Below, in pieces: positions 27,011-39,187 of a stretch of 64,000 nt of DNA. The DNA comes from Glandiceps talaboti (Eukaryota > Hemichordata > Enteropneusta > Spengelidae), in assembly GCF_964340395.1 (NCBI RefSeq), contig NC_135570.1, positions 14,817,322 to 14,881,321 on the forward strand, in the 5' to 3' direction. How positions within the stretch are numbered: position 1 is the stretch's first letter; each line of letters starts with the position of its first letter. A program made the position numbers and the translations under genes. The notes beneath the pieces are model-generated. The model saw only the letters and a list, made by a program, of their open reading frames with translations. It was not told the DNA's origin and did no database searches.

Positions 27011-29583
27011 CTGGGCAAAACCAGTAAATTAGAAGTACGATTTTCAGTTTACAGGCTCACCAGTGGCAGTTGGTCTGATTTTGGTATTCAGAGCAAAGGA
27101 TCTTGACTATGTAGTATTGTCTATGTTTGTAGAGAGTACATCAGGTTGTTTAGTGTACAGCCATTGTGATCTTCAGTTGTGCAATGTATAAACTATTGAT
27201 TGATATTGAGGCTGGTCGTGTCTACAATTGTGTGAAGTTTGGACTTGCAGTTTAATATCTCGTGGTTGTCAATTATTCTGTGTGCAACACTGTCTACGCA
27301 GGTCCTCAATTATCTAAGTTAGTTAGTGCTAGGTGGGCTATGCACATGGTTAAAGGCATAACTGTGTCTTTTATTTTCTGTTGCCAGGAGCATTGCAGAC
27401 AATGTTATGTCTTGAGTTGTGTGAAGGGCATAGCAGTTACTGTGTTATTATTGATTGTCAAGGGCATATATACATGTATATAATAGCCATGTTTGGTGTA
27501 AATTTTGTGTTCATGCATTCCTGGCTGGTAATTACCATTTGTTCCTGCATTTGTATGAAATGCATATCACCCTCAGTGTGATTTGTTATTTTTGGAAACA
27601 GCATAGGTATTATAGTAACATTTGTTGTCAGGAATAAGAAAAAGAACAGAGTTGCACAAATACTTGGGATGAACTGTTTGAGGAATATAAAAAACCCAAA
27701 ATGGCCGCTTCTCATAAATTCAGCCAGCAGCGTTGAACACTTGATTGACATTAAAACTTGATGAATTGAATGCGATTAAAATGCAAAAGAGTGAAAACTG
27801 ATGGGAGATGCGGTGACAAGTAGTGTCCTTGTGGAATTTCTTTGTTTCAAAGTGATGTAGAAATTCAAAGTTGGTCAGTTTTCTTGAATTTTTGTTCCAG
27901 AATTATAGGAATCACTGATGTTTTGACTGTTTTTACAAAGAAAGGTCGTCTGTATCTGAAATTTTTGCATACTATGCAAACTATTGTGGTAGACAGTGTT
28001 TGTATTTATCAAATAGCAGGCTTTGGAATATGTAACTCCTAGCAGAATGAAACGGAATCCAATTTGGTTATTCCAAAAAAATCCAAGTGCATAATAATAC
28101 AGTGAACTCAAAAATTCAAATGTGGTTTTGGAGCAGGAATATTGTATTCAAAGAGATTAATATGCAATGAAAGATGAAATACAAAGTAATGTGTGTGTTT
28201 TTAAATGTTATCAAAATATTAAACAATGGTTACACAAGATATTAGAGTAAAAAAAGGGGCCAGTAGAGTTGTGATATATGTTGCAAAGCTTTGCCACAAG
28301 GGAGTTGTGAAACCTGATGTGCCATCGTGTAGAGCAGGAAGAGAAGACGGTGATCCGCTCCTAATGTATACCATCGCTAATTACATGGAAAGACGGAAAA
28401 TTGAAATTTAGCCTGCGGCTCCTACAAGAGATTTGATGTGCATGTGTGTCTGTCGACTTTTGATGATTTGACAAGCCTCGGCTTTTGTTTAACACAAGCA
28501 GCCAAATAAAAGTAGGCAACCATTTTCTTAAGTATCCAAGGAAATTGATTTTTCTACGAAGGTTGGATTTTTAGCAAGATTAAGGGAAAATTTGAGCTTG
28601 TAATCAGATTAGTAGCAGGGAGGCATATTATGGGATATAGCAGTACTATCTCTGACTGACAAAAGTCACCTGTAAGAGCAGATTTAGATAAGGTGGGAGA
28701 ACATTGGACGCCAAGATTTGATAGTTTACTGATGATTTAGTGGAACAAGATATCAAACATTTACGAAATGATTATCCGATGAAGATATAAAAATAGATAT
28801 GTTGAGATGATTATCATAATTGATGATGTCATTTGATCTGAAATGTTCTACTTTTTGCCTAGAACCAACACCTGAAAGTGAGGAACTGATCATGTTTTTG
28901 TTTTTTGTTGTCAAAATCAAATGAGAAGAAGTCATAGTATACTTATGATGTTCACTTCTGAATAGACTCTGTATTTTAATCAGATTACGACATTCAACAG
29001 AAAAAAACGACATTCAACATAAGATGGGGTTGATTTAATGACAATTTGTGATAATTCTCAATGAAATTCTACCAAAATGTTGTAAGTTGAATTTGATCAT
29101 TTCCTATTTTCTGTCAGTAGTAATGCACTTACATGCAGATTCAATCTTTTCCTACTAGTTTTGGACTTGTAGTAGGTGTTTCCTAGCAACTATATTGAAT
29201 GGGACCGTCAATGTTCTTATGTATAACAGAACATGTATGATGCAAATACACATGAATATTACAAGTAGAAGAGAAATAGAACGTACAATTGGAGACTAAA
29301 TTAAATTTCATTTCCTTTCCTACTTTGTACATTCATGACCAGCTGTCAACTGGCTATCTTCATTACCCTCCACCCCCACCCCTACCAGTTACAACAATAG
29401 TGTTTCAGTTCTGCATGTAATATTCTTGATAAGTCTAACTGGTATTCAAATCCACCTGTCCAAATGCGCAATGCCCACCTCATGTTCTCTTGCAATTTCT
29501 GATATAAAACCCGCCAGTTCAAAAGGAATGCCCAACTGACCAATCAAAGAGCTGTGATATATACAATCTATTAGGCCAAAATG
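27011..29583. other. Non-coding sequence
   Basis: No exon was recognised. The last hundred bases may belong to the retrotransposon remnant that follows. Confidence 0.55.
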
Positions 29584-29830
29584 TCCACCATATCAACAAG
29601 TCCTGAAACAACACCTAATCCCAGGCAAGTCACCTATGGAGGTCGTTCATTCTCATATGTCACCCCCCAAACTATGGAACTCTTTGCCACTTGACATTCA
29701 CCAAGCCTCCAGCCTGGATTGTTTCAAAATAAAACTGAAGACTTATTTGTTCACCAAAGCATATGGTGTGCTGTAGCCATTTAGTGCTATGGTCTGGAAA
29801 TCGGCACTATAGTAATTTGATTGATTGATC
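29584..29830 (+). mobile_element. Decayed 3' end of a non-LTR retrotransposon
   Basis: TPNPRQVTYGGRSFSYVTP, a one-base shift in a run of six C, then KLWNSLPLDIHQASSLDCFK and LKTYLFTKAY followed by TAG (29774-29776) is the typical C-terminal tail of LINE reverse-transcriptase polyproteins (CR1/L2/Jockey-like). About 35 bases after the stop the element ends in TTGATTGATTGA, a short-repeat tail as in these families. The copy is 5'-truncated and frameshifted, thus dead. Confidence 0.8.
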
Positions 29831-29837
29831 CCTTTTC

Positions 29838-30015
29838 CAAAACTACCATGTCCTACCCACCAATGCTGAAACCACCAGATTATACCACCCACCAGTACCG
29901 AAACTACCATGTACCACCAACCAGTACCAAAACTATCATATACCACCAACCAATACCAAAACTACCAGATTATACCACCCACCAGTACCAAAACTACCAC
30001 CCACTTTATACCACC
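29838..30015. repeat. ~28-bp minisatellite abutting the LINE tail
   Basis: Units of AAACTACCATGTACCACCAA followed by CCAGTACC, with variants containing CAGATTATACCACC. It starts within a dozen bases of the LINE tail. Confidence 0.9.
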
Positions 30016-30657
30016 CTGTCTGGTATGTCTTTGTTTTCCAACTTGTCAGTTATTAGTACTTGCAAAACAATACACAGTGCACCAGTTATGTTTCTTTAGC
30101 TTAGTAATTGTTATTTACTTTACAAAGCCAACATTTGAATAGACCACAACAAGGTGTGGTTGAGTGTCATGTTATTACCCCCTCCCATCAAGTAGTATTG
30201 TGTTGTTCTAATCTATTGACGCCATGAACTTGACAGAAAGGTAATTATCGTGGCTTTTGATTTCAGTATCAACACCTTTTGTTGTAAATTAAGTAAAAAA
30301 GAATAGACATTGTTAGAACACATTTGATGAAAAGCCAGAGTTTGCCATTGAAAAATGTCCCATTATTCTCAGCTTTTGAACGTGTGAATAACTTGTTAGC
30401 ATTGAACTTGACTTTTAGGCTACCATGTTGATACTTGCATGCTGTCTTTTCTCACGTCCATCTGTCTTCCTGCCTTTATCTTTTCTGGTGCAGAGCACAT
30501 TTCTGCTAATGTTATAAATGTGAACAAAATGTAAAATACACCTACATGGTTTCATAGTACATTGTCTGACTATGGTCTGAAAATCTTTGGATTTAGAGAA
30601 TAAGTTTTTATTGATAGAAAAAAAATATATGTTGGTTTATATGTACAAATGTAATTT
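30016..30657. other. Non-coding sequence
   Basis: Nothing recognised. Confidence 0.6.
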
Positions 30658-30878
30658 GTGAGTGTGTGTCTGTCTGCCTGTCCGTCCATCTGTCCGTATA
30701 TATACATATGTATGTGTGTGTGGGTATGTGTGTATGTGTGTGTGTGTGTGTATGTATGTATGTGTGTGTGTATGTATGTATGTATGTATGTATGTATGTA
30801 TGTATGTATGTATGTATGTATGTATGTATGTATGTATGTATGTATGCATGTATGTATGCATGCATGTCTGTCTGCCTG

Positions 30879-30929
<51 letters not shown>

Positions 30930-30966
30930 GTAATGTATGTACGTACGTACGTATGTATGTATGTAT
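30658..30966. repeat. Compound (TG)n/(TATG)n/(TCTG)n microsatellite
   Basis: Over 300 bases: GTGT-rich, then about 20 TATG units, then GCATG interruptions, then about 16 TCTG units, then GTACGTAC. Frames on both strands are CVCVYVCM- or THTHTYIH-type artefacts. Confidence 0.97.
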
Positions 30967-33900
30967 CTGTGCTATTAAACCATTGTACATGTAAAACAGT
31001 GAATAAATTAATGTAGCTTGTAATCACTTGCTTAAAGATTACATACATGTATGTACATGTGAAAGATAAAGACTGGTGCCAGAGAAATGTGATGAGTCAG
31101 TTAGTCAGTCAGTCAGTGAAGTGGCCTTGAATTTAACAACCTAATCAGTCAAGATGAATGACAACGTCTCTACAGACCAAACAATACATTTTCAGTAAAT
31201 GTAAAAAGTAACATTTTGATGTCATTGCAGTTTGTTGGTTTGTCGGATACTAATTTTGTTGACCCAAGCTGTAATCCAGATGCTATCAGTTGACGTCCAT
31301 TAAAAAATCAATTTATCATTATTTAAAAGAAAATTGATTTATTGAAATTGCATTTCTTCCCAGGATAAATCTTAAAAGTCAAATAGTGATGTTACTGTTT
31401 TTAGGTAGATTTGATGCAATTGTGTAATTCCATTAGTGCAGGAAATAGAGAAATGGCGAGCAGATGACTTTTTTTTTTAGCAGAGAAGATGTAATTTGCT
31501 CAAAATGCAAGGATCTGTTTTTGAGGTGTGTGCTCTCGAAAGCATGTAAGCTGTCTTCAAAAGTGTCCTTTAAAGAGCTATTTGCCTAAATTCTGGACTT
31601 GTGCTGTTTGCACTCTTCAGTAGCTAAAGTGATTTATAAATTATATGTATATTAAATCATGATGTGATATGATATGGTATCCCTGGTAACAGATAGCCAG
31701 TAATCCTGTAAAGCTCTTGGTAGTTTCTATTACGTCATAATTAGTATCAGAAACTCTGAGAAAAAAGTCTTGGGCATTAAGGAAGACTTTAGGAAAAAGT
31801 CTTACATCTAATTTATTGTAAACCTGAAAAGCAAAGTCTCTGGACTGCAGTAGCTTTAGTCCAAAAATCTGGTACTTATAAAATAGTGAGTAAACTAGGG
31901 GGTCTAGTGATTCACCCTAGTCTAATACTGGTAATCCATAAGTTGTGTGAATTTACAAGTTTGGATTTTGCAGTTTGAAGTGGTAATGACTTCCTGTCAG
32001 TATGCAATTAATAATTGATTTAGATTCTTGACTTCTTTCTGTCCATACATGAATTCTTAAACATCAAAGTTTTCCTCGCACGATGAGTTGCAACATGTAC
32101 TCCATTAGCGGACCATTTTCACAACATGTCAGACATTTTGGCAGGTTTTTTATACCTCTATTCATCTTTAATGATACTTAACGTGTTCTTTCTCTTAAAA
32201 ATGAAAGTTTCTAACTAAATTTACATGTGGTGAAAGTTTGTGTTATTAAATGTGTGAATTTTGAACAACCAAGGAATGTGAATTTTGAACAAGCTGGGAA
32301 TAGTTTTGCTAGACAGTCCATGACATGAACTTCATTTTGCCGGGAAATAGTTATTTACATGTAAAGTGTTTGGACTTGGTACTACTTTCAAAAATGCTTC
32401 ATGAATGTGGTGAGAAATATAGCATAAATTAAAACTGCCGAGAAAGGGGTCAATTTTAAAATCAGACGATCAGAAATCAATGTGCTCTGTAGAAATTGTT
32501 AATATATACATATATATATTAACAAGTCACTTGTTGACAAAAGACTGTTTACTGCAACGTTGAGATACATCGTCAGCTGAGAGGACTTTCTAGTAACCCT
32601 TGTATTCTCCGAGGGCTAGGAGGTATGACCAGCTAACCATGTATCTCGACAGCACAGTAAACAGGCTAAAGAAAAACTGAAAAAGCAAACATTTTTCAAG
32701 AAGCACTTTTGTTCTGATAGTTAGAAAACAGACTCATTTTCCTACAAGATGAAAATGTCTTGTATCAGGACAAGTCAACCAACTGTGTCAAAGAAAATTT
32801 ACAAATATTGATAAATCACCTGATAAGAATAGAAACATGCATATACCCAAAAGGTGAAAATTAAAAAGCAATTTTGTGCTCTCAAGAATATGCACAAATT
32901 TGTGTACAAAATGAAAGTGTCTTGTGAATTACATGACTAGCAGTGTCCAGTAAAGTGCAAAGATTGTGTGTTTTGCTGACAGTTATGTTGATACAATGAC
33001 TGAATGAGACAATGGAGATTTAAATTCATGTTTACTTTCTAAAAGCTTAGCAACTTATAGTGAAAGCACTTAGCATTAGTTCTTTATAATTCTCTACAAG
33101 GTGTGAAGTTTCAGAGCTTTTTTGCTCTTTCACTTGTTTTATTTCTCCTAATGAGGCAATGTTTACTGGTTAGATTGTTGTGTGGGAGTGCAAGAAAGTA
33201 CACATGAATGCTAAAGTAAACAAAATTCAAAATCAATTAAAAAAGTGGAAATTAGGTTTCTGTGAGAAGTTGTTTGTGTCCGAGTAAACTGTCTGGCTAT
33301 CCACATTAACATATTTGTTAGTGGATGTATACTTTTACAGTTGGGGAAAGGAAATAACACTTTTAAAGATCACAAAAAAATGCTATAAAACATTTACCTG
33401 CAGTTAGAATTTCCAACCGAATTTTACAGATTAACTCCGGCAAAAAATTATCAGGGCAAAAAAAAAATATCAGACAAATGACAAACAGAGGCGTGATCAA
33501 AGCCAAGGCAGGTTTTGCATAACAAAGGAAAAAATAAATTTGAACAGACAACAACTTTGTTATGTTTTTGAGTGATTTTGAAAAAGCATGGGTTTTGTTC
33601 ACACCGATTATTTGAAGAAAAATATTTGAAATCCTTGATGTTGAAGGTTTTTTTTCGTACAAAGGAAAATTTGGAACAAAGAAATTGTAAACAGTTTTAG
33701 GTTTGTTGTTAATCGTATTTATAGGCTTGGAATGAAAAGTTGCAGATTTGGACAAAAATACGTGTTTCTTTTCATGTCAAATAAAAAACAGTTTTCAAGA
33801 TGGGTGTTTGAAAAATTGTGAGATGACCCCAAAATAAGTGAAGGAACTTATTACTTAGGTATTCTAGTCATGGAGGTGGAGTTAGTATGAAATGAATAGA

Positions 33901-36900
33901 AGGACCCCATGATTCTATCTGATGTTAATTCATGCATAAGTAATATATTGGAACAAAGACGGAACAAAGACATCCGAAGGACGTCATTGTTTTATACCTT
34001 GTAAGCGTGAATAGTCAATACACTCCCTGTGATCCTTTATTAGGTTGGGAATACAGAATGGTGTCTTTGTTCCGTGGTATTTTAGGGAAAAAAAGACGGT
34101 CATTAGTGAAATAGGTAGTGTTAATGATTCCGGATAATTCAATTATTTAAATGGAAAATCAAAGAAAAGTACATTTTGTAGGTTTCCTAGGGAAATCCTA
34201 AGTAGTGGTATCAATTTCATGTGACTACTTCACCAGAAAAAAAAGCACATGGTGAGTCGTAATTTGTTGGGTCACCGATAGAACTGCTTTGTTCACTCAC
34301 TGGGGTCATGCAAAATGTTGTTACAAAGTTTGATCATGGATAGAGATAAGAACAAATTAAGCTGCGTCTGTCTGACTGCGTTCTTCGCAGTAATGCCAGT
34401 AAATTTGTCGGAAATTTTAAGTAACACACCCCCACATAACTGTGTGCTGTCGTAGGAAGAACGTTAGACTTGCTTGATATGTGTTTCGATATATGAAATG
34501 AAAGTTGCAGGATGTAATAAACATAACTGATTGTATATTCTGCCGTTTAGATCATTTGGGTGCCATGTATAGGCAAGGCTGTAAACAATTAGCCAAATTG
34601 ATTGACAGTTTAAATTACAGATTGCAGCTGCCAATCATTATGTAATTAACAAGAGACAAACGGACAAACGTAACTGAAATAATACAGCAACGGCTGTGGT
34701 CTGAATCGCTGCAGACCAATTATGTCATTTTCGTTAAAAAGAATTAAAAACGAAGTTGGTGTTGGTGCCATTTTCAAGTGGCAACTTCAAAGTAACACTG
34801 GAACACGGCTGCAGTGTTTTGTGGCCAGTCATTAGTCAAATTTCAGTGAAAAATGTTGGATCGTGGATAGTGTTGTTTGGATAAAAGGCTATCAGGACAT
34901 TGGCCATGCAGAACGGGCAATGAAGCATAAACAAACGGACTGAAAAGCCAACTCCAAAAGTCAGCCCAGCGTAAAAGAAAATGCCATTGTTGAAGGAGAC
35001 TTTGGAGAAGGGGTTTGAAATTAAATACGTGGCTTTACATTCTCACCAAGAATGTGGGAGAAAACAGAGAGGCATTAATATCCTCCACTACTACTCCTAA
35101 CGTGGAGTGCCTACTTCAAAATGGCTGAACACAAGTTCTCCAAATTTGAAAGCTAATTCAACATTTACATGCATGTGGGTACTTATGGCCAGACACCACT
35201 CTCCTATCTGCCAATTATCAAACAGTTAGTTTTCTGGTGCTATTTATCAATGTCAGTGCACAACTTGGCAAAAATTAATGCCAGAAATAGATTTGAAATT
35301 GTTTGATGTGGAGAACATACAAGTGCTCCTGAAGCATACATATTCCCCCCCCCCCCCCTAAAAATGCAAAAAAGTATGAATGTGTGAAATTTCTCATAGT
35401 CATGTATATTTGAGAGTTAATTACTGTCGATTAGTCCAAAATGACTGTGGCTTGGCAAGGGTTTACTTAAAATATACAATTTTTAGTGAAGTTTCTCAGT
35501 ATAGATTTGTAGGATTAATGAAAAATTACTTGGACTGTTGAGCTAAATATTCATACCTTTTTTTGAGTAAACAGAACGTATTACTAAACCATGATATATG
35601 GGGGTTTTTTTGTTGCTAAAAGACGTGCAAATGAACTTGAAATATTTCTGTCCTTGTCAAATTTGATAAAAATTATCGGATGAAAATATCAAATAACAGG
35701 TGGAATTTCCCCTGGAGGGTGGGGAGGGGGTAGTAAGAATGCTCAGTGTTATGTTCCATGCCTTTCAATATGTATTTAGTGTGGTTCAACTGATACAGCT
35801 GTTATGATAGGAGATGTAATTATGGTACCAGCATTTTAATGTATCCAGTCCTAAATAGGTCAATCACAGATCACAAATTTCAATGTGATATAGCGTTTAG
35901 GGGGGTTGTAAGTTTAAGAAATCTGGTATGATCTAAGCAAGACCATTGAGGAGTTTTGCCCTGAGGTGATCCAACTGTTATAGCAGTTTGTGTTTCTGTG
36001 GCACAAAAATGGTATGACCTCTTGAAAATAAGGGTCACAGCCTACAGAGATTGTAGCTGTTATTAGTGTTAATGAGAATTATCCAACGAATTTCATCCCC
36101 TGTAAAGATCTATGGGTTTCGTAGCCGGTGGGAGAAGACAGCTAAAAGTTAGCTATGGAGAGTAATTACAATCAAATTGAATGCAAAACACAAATTTGTG
36201 GTGAGATTGAAAAGCTGTGCTTTGAGACCGGTTGACCGTTTTACTAGAAATATACATACAGTTGTGTATTTCAGCCTGTACATTTCTTACACTTCCGAAA
36301 TCCTCTCAAGACATGATATAGCCATTTCAGTCCCAAGCGATCAGAATCGTGATCAGGCCTGATGTACACAAATCAACTTTACTGCAGTCATGCAGTTCTG
36401 TTCCTACTTTACTCTTCAAGTAATCTCGCCCAAATCACTGGAGTATTAACAGAAAAGGGTGCCTTTCTTATCGCCATTCTATGTTTCTATCTGGTTTGTG
36501 TTGTCCTATAAAAGTGTCAAAACCCTAGTCAGTTTTTGTAACATTTGCTCTGAGGTCGTGGTCACTGTATATGTTCAAACACTTAGAGGAGACATTCTCT
36601 TAAATCATGATCTAAAGGCTTCTGTTTATGGTCATTGATATCCAGCCACACATGTACATGTATGTAGTGGTTTATGAAGGGCGCCCTCAGTTGATGGAAG
36701 TAGTCATAGGACACTTGAACAAAAGATATTGGGGTTGATGGATTGGGTTAACTAACAGATGGGCATTTTCAGAAGTATTTAACCCCAGAAAGTCAAATAT
36801 TAGTGAGTTCCTTAGTGTTGTACCTAGGTTTAAAATCTGATCAAATGTATGAAAATTGTATAAGAATAAATTCCTTTCTGTGGCGACAGGTTATCGAAAC

Positions 36901-36923
36901 TTCTGAGAAAGACATACAACAAG

Positions 36924-36924
<1 letters not shown>
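30967..36924. other. Non-coding sequence upstream of the first UNC5 exon seen
   Basis: No exon was recognised. It includes an (AGTC)n patch (31095-31118), an AT palindrome (32496-32523), an imperfect hairpin (32548-32666), a poly-C tract (35346-35358) and a Pbx/Meis-type motif patch (34590-34660). A 130-codon minus-strand frame at 33363-33755 is AT-driven and matches nothing I know. A signal-peptide exon with a phase-1 donor could be hidden here but I could not identify one. Confidence 0.55.
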
Positions 36925-36992
<68 letters not shown>

Positions 36993-37121
36993 GCGTGTGT
37001 TCATTAGCATGTATGTGTATGTGCACGTGTACATACATGTGTTTTGAATTGATGTTCTAACTGGTGTGGTGTGGTGTGGTGTGGTGTGGTGTGGTGTTGT
37101 GTTGTGCAGTGTGGTGTGGTG
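36925..37121. repeat. (GT)n and (GGTGT)n microsatellites
   Basis: About 35 GT dinucleotides (36925-37000) are followed by a (GTGTG/GGTGT)n pentamer array (37062-37121), about 220 bases before the first UNC5 exon seen. Confidence 0.96.
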
Positions 37122-37342
37122 CATTAGTTTGTAATCGTTCCTGCAAATATTACTCTGGTATGCTTAAGTCAAAATACCCAGTTTGTGTTTCATATCTGAC
37201 TCATATACATAGCATTGTAAGGATATTTGTTGTCTAGTATTTGTACATTTGATAATTAAATGGATCAAAATATTTTGTAGTTTAAGAACAGAAATCTCTA
37301 GAATCATTTATTTACAAGTTGTCTCTGTGTGTTTTATTATAG

Positions 37343-37567
37343 TTGACATGGATGGGCCAGCTGATGCTAGTATCCCGCTACCCGTGTTTAGTCAGGAACC
37401 AGAGGATGCCTTTATTGTTAAAAATAATCCAGTGATGTTGACCTGTATAGCAGCACCAGCACTACACATCTATTTCAGATGTAATTCAGACTGGGTCAGA
37501 CCAAAAGACCATATTCACCAAGAAACCCTGGATGAACAGGGCAATGTACAGAAACATACTTCTATTG
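37343..37567 (+). CDS. unc5: UNC5 exon: N-terminal segment and first half of Ig1
   Basis: The acceptor is TATTATAG and the donor G|GTAAGA, with phase-1 introns on both sides. It encodes residues 1-74 plus one base of a split codon. FSQEPEDAFIVKNNPVMLTC matches the start of UNC5 Ig1 (vertebrate LEPEDAYIVKN). Two of the four cysteines typical of UNC5 Ig1 are here (LTC and FRC), followed by the family string CNSDWV. The exon does not begin with a usable start codon in family context: the ATG six bases in is preceded by an acceptor, and a signal peptide is absent, so an upstream exon must exist. A simple-repeat array begins about 35 bases after the donor. Confidence 0.95.
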
Positions 37568-38068
37568 GTAAGATACTATTAGTTATGGTGATTGTAGCTG
37601 ATGTGGTGGTGGTGGTGGTGGTGGTGGTGGTGGTGGTGGTGGTGATGATTGTGATGGTGGTGGTAGTGGTGGTGATGGTGATGATGGTGATAATTATATG
37701 ATATGATATGATATGATGATGATGATGATGATGATGATGATAATGATGATGATAATGATGATGGTGATAATTATATGATATGATGATAATGATGATGATG
37801 ATGATGATGATGAAGATGAAGACGATGAGACACCAGCGATGACAACAATGATGGTGATGATGTCTATGATGATGATGGTGTTGGTTGTGGTGGTGGAAAC
37901 AGTGATGATGATGATGATGATGGAGTGTGACAGTGACCAGTACTACAATGACCATTGTGTTGATATTGATGTCAACAATGATAATTAACATGATAATTGA
38001 TTTGGCGATAATAACAATAATAATGATATTTATCATAATAATTATCATGATGTTGATTTTTTTTCCAG
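37568..38068 (+). other. Intron splitting Ig1, mostly trinucleotide repeat
   Basis: GTAAGA donor and TTTTCCAG acceptor, phase 1. About two thirds of this roughly 500-base intron is microsatellite: (GTG)n from about 37603, then long interrupted (GAT)n/(ATG)n with ATATGATATG spacers to about 37925, followed by an AT-rich stretch before the polypyrimidine tract. Open frames here are repeat artefacts (poly-His, poly-Val, poly-Ile). Confidence 0.9.
37603..37925. repeat. GTG/GAT trinucleotide microsatellite array
   Basis: Runs of GTG/GGT are followed by GAT/ATG triplets interrupted by TGATAATTATATGATATG blocks. The array lies wholly inside an intron, close to the 5' splice site. Its purity suggests length variation between alleles. 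Confidence 0.95.
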
Positions 38069-38185
38069 AATTAACTCGTGACAAAATCGAATCATATTTT
38101 GGAGATGATGAGTATTGGTGTCAATGTGTTGCCTGGAGTGGGGGAGGTTCCATTAAAAGTAGAATTGCTGTTATCAGACTTTCTT
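38069..38185 (+). CDS. unc5: UNC5 exon: second half of Ig1
   Basis: Acceptor TTTTCCAG, donor T|GTAAGT, phase 1 to phase 1, 117 nt. It encodes residues 76-113 with split codons at both ends. ESYFGDDEYWCQCVAWSGGG corresponds to vertebrate LFGPEDYWCQCVAWSSAG and supplies the other two Ig1 cysteines (WC and QC); KSRIAVIRLS matches KSRKAYVRIA. The WCQCVAW core is one of the most conserved strings in the family, so the assignment is secure. Confidence 0.97.
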
Positions 38186-38782
38186 GTAAGTACCCAATAT
38201 AATTCTGTAGTCAATACACAAATTCTCTTCTTCCATTGAAAAAAAAAACAATGCGAGTCTTGTTCTGTAGAGGACGAGTTTCATTTTCTTTTTGAATGCT
38301 TACTTTATCAAAGTCATAGGGAAAAATTACTACCACCGTGAGCATTTCGACATCCAAATCTAAGTCTTTGGTAAATCTTTTTCAAGTAGAGATGTTAAAA
38401 TTACATGTAACCTGGCAAAATTTGTCTACCAAGCATTTGTATTGAGGGAGAAAGCTGTCTCGGGGATCTGCAGTTGCTAAGTTTTTCATTCGAGTGACTG
38501 ATTTATTTATTTATTCGATATGTGTCATTTTCTTTGCTATGGGCCGGTGGCCAAAGGTAATAATTGTTAAAAAGACATGTTTTTAAATAAGTCATTTGTA
38601 GGTCTTCAGTGTCTAAAGTGGATCTGACAGAATGATCCAAAGGTGATTAAACAGAATTAAAGTCTAGGTGAGAAAAAAGAGTTGTCTGGCAGAGCGATAA
38701 AAAATTGACATTCAGGTCCATTTCCAGACTATTTCAAGTCCAGCCTACCAATTTGAAACTAATGTGTATTTTTCTTCAACAG
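38186..38782 (+). other. Intron between Ig1 and Ig2
   Basis: Phase-1 intron with GTAAGT donor and TTCTTCAACAG acceptor. It contains AT-rich sequence with short homopolymers and a TTTA run near 38500; nothing else stands out. Confidence 0.85.
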
Positions 38783-39067
38783 TTCTTCGTAAACAGTTTG
38801 AGAGAGAGCCATTAGGTGGCAATGTTGAAACAGACAGCTCATTCCAGATGATGTGTCGGCCTCCGGAAGGGAATCCTGAACCCACGGTATACTGGGAAAA
38901 AGATGGAAATCCGATAAACGTGGAGGAAGATTCTAATTTCTTGATCACAATTGATGGAAGTTTAATCATCAGTCAAGCTAGGCTAGCTGATACTGGAAAT
39001 TATACATGTGTTGCAGTTAATATTGCTAGTAGGAGAAAAAGTGATACCGCCAAGTTAAATGTCTATG
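38783..39067 (+). CDS. unc5: UNC5 exon: complete Ig2
   Basis: A 285-nt exon, phase 1 to phase 1, donor G|GTAAGT. It encodes residues 115-208. The start LRKQFEREPLG matches vertebrate LRKTFEQEPLG; CRPPEGNPEPTVYWEKDG carries the first Ig cysteine and core tryptophan; ITIDGSLIISQARLADTGNY and TCVAVNIASRRKSDTA carry the second cysteine in the DTGNYTC pattern. Ig2 together with Ig1 forms the netrin-binding face in known family members. The last ~100 nt of this exon are repeated almost perfectly in the following intron. Confidence 0.98.
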
Positions 39068-39079
39068 GTAAGTTTAGTT

Positions 39080-39180
39080 AATAATCAGTCATGCTAGGCT
39101 AGCTGATACTGGAAATTATACATGTATGGAAGTTAATATTGCTAGTAGGAGAAAAAGTGATACCGCCAAGTTAAATGTCA
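39080..39180 (+). pseudogene. Second copy of the Ig2 exon tail
   Basis: Starting at GGCTAGCTGATACTGGAAAT (39097), this segment repeats exon bases from about 38964 onward at an offset of 116 bases. Only a handful of differences occur over ~100 bases. It ends just before the place where the splice donor should be: AAATGTC is followed by AAGACAG instead of TATGGTAAG. Without a donor, and separated from the real exon by stops, it should not be coding. The high identity implies a recent event. Confidence 0.85.
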
Positions 39181-39187
39181 AGACAGT

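Noticed and set aside
28226-28411. 61-codon frame with mixed composition
   Set aside because: Looks less AT-biased than neighbours, but no family match, and splice context not convincing.
30608-31048. CVYVCM/THTYIH-rich frames over 100 codons
   Set aside because: Microsatellite translation, overlapping on both strands.
33363-33755. 130-codon open frame on the minus strand
   Set aside because: The longest simple frame in the upstream region, but AT-driven, with Lys/Phe/Ile-rich composition, no domain resemblance and no supporting neighbours.
37515-38084. 189-codon His/Ile-rich minus-strand frame
   Set aside because: Generated by the GTG/GAT array and antisense to UNC5 Ig1 exons.
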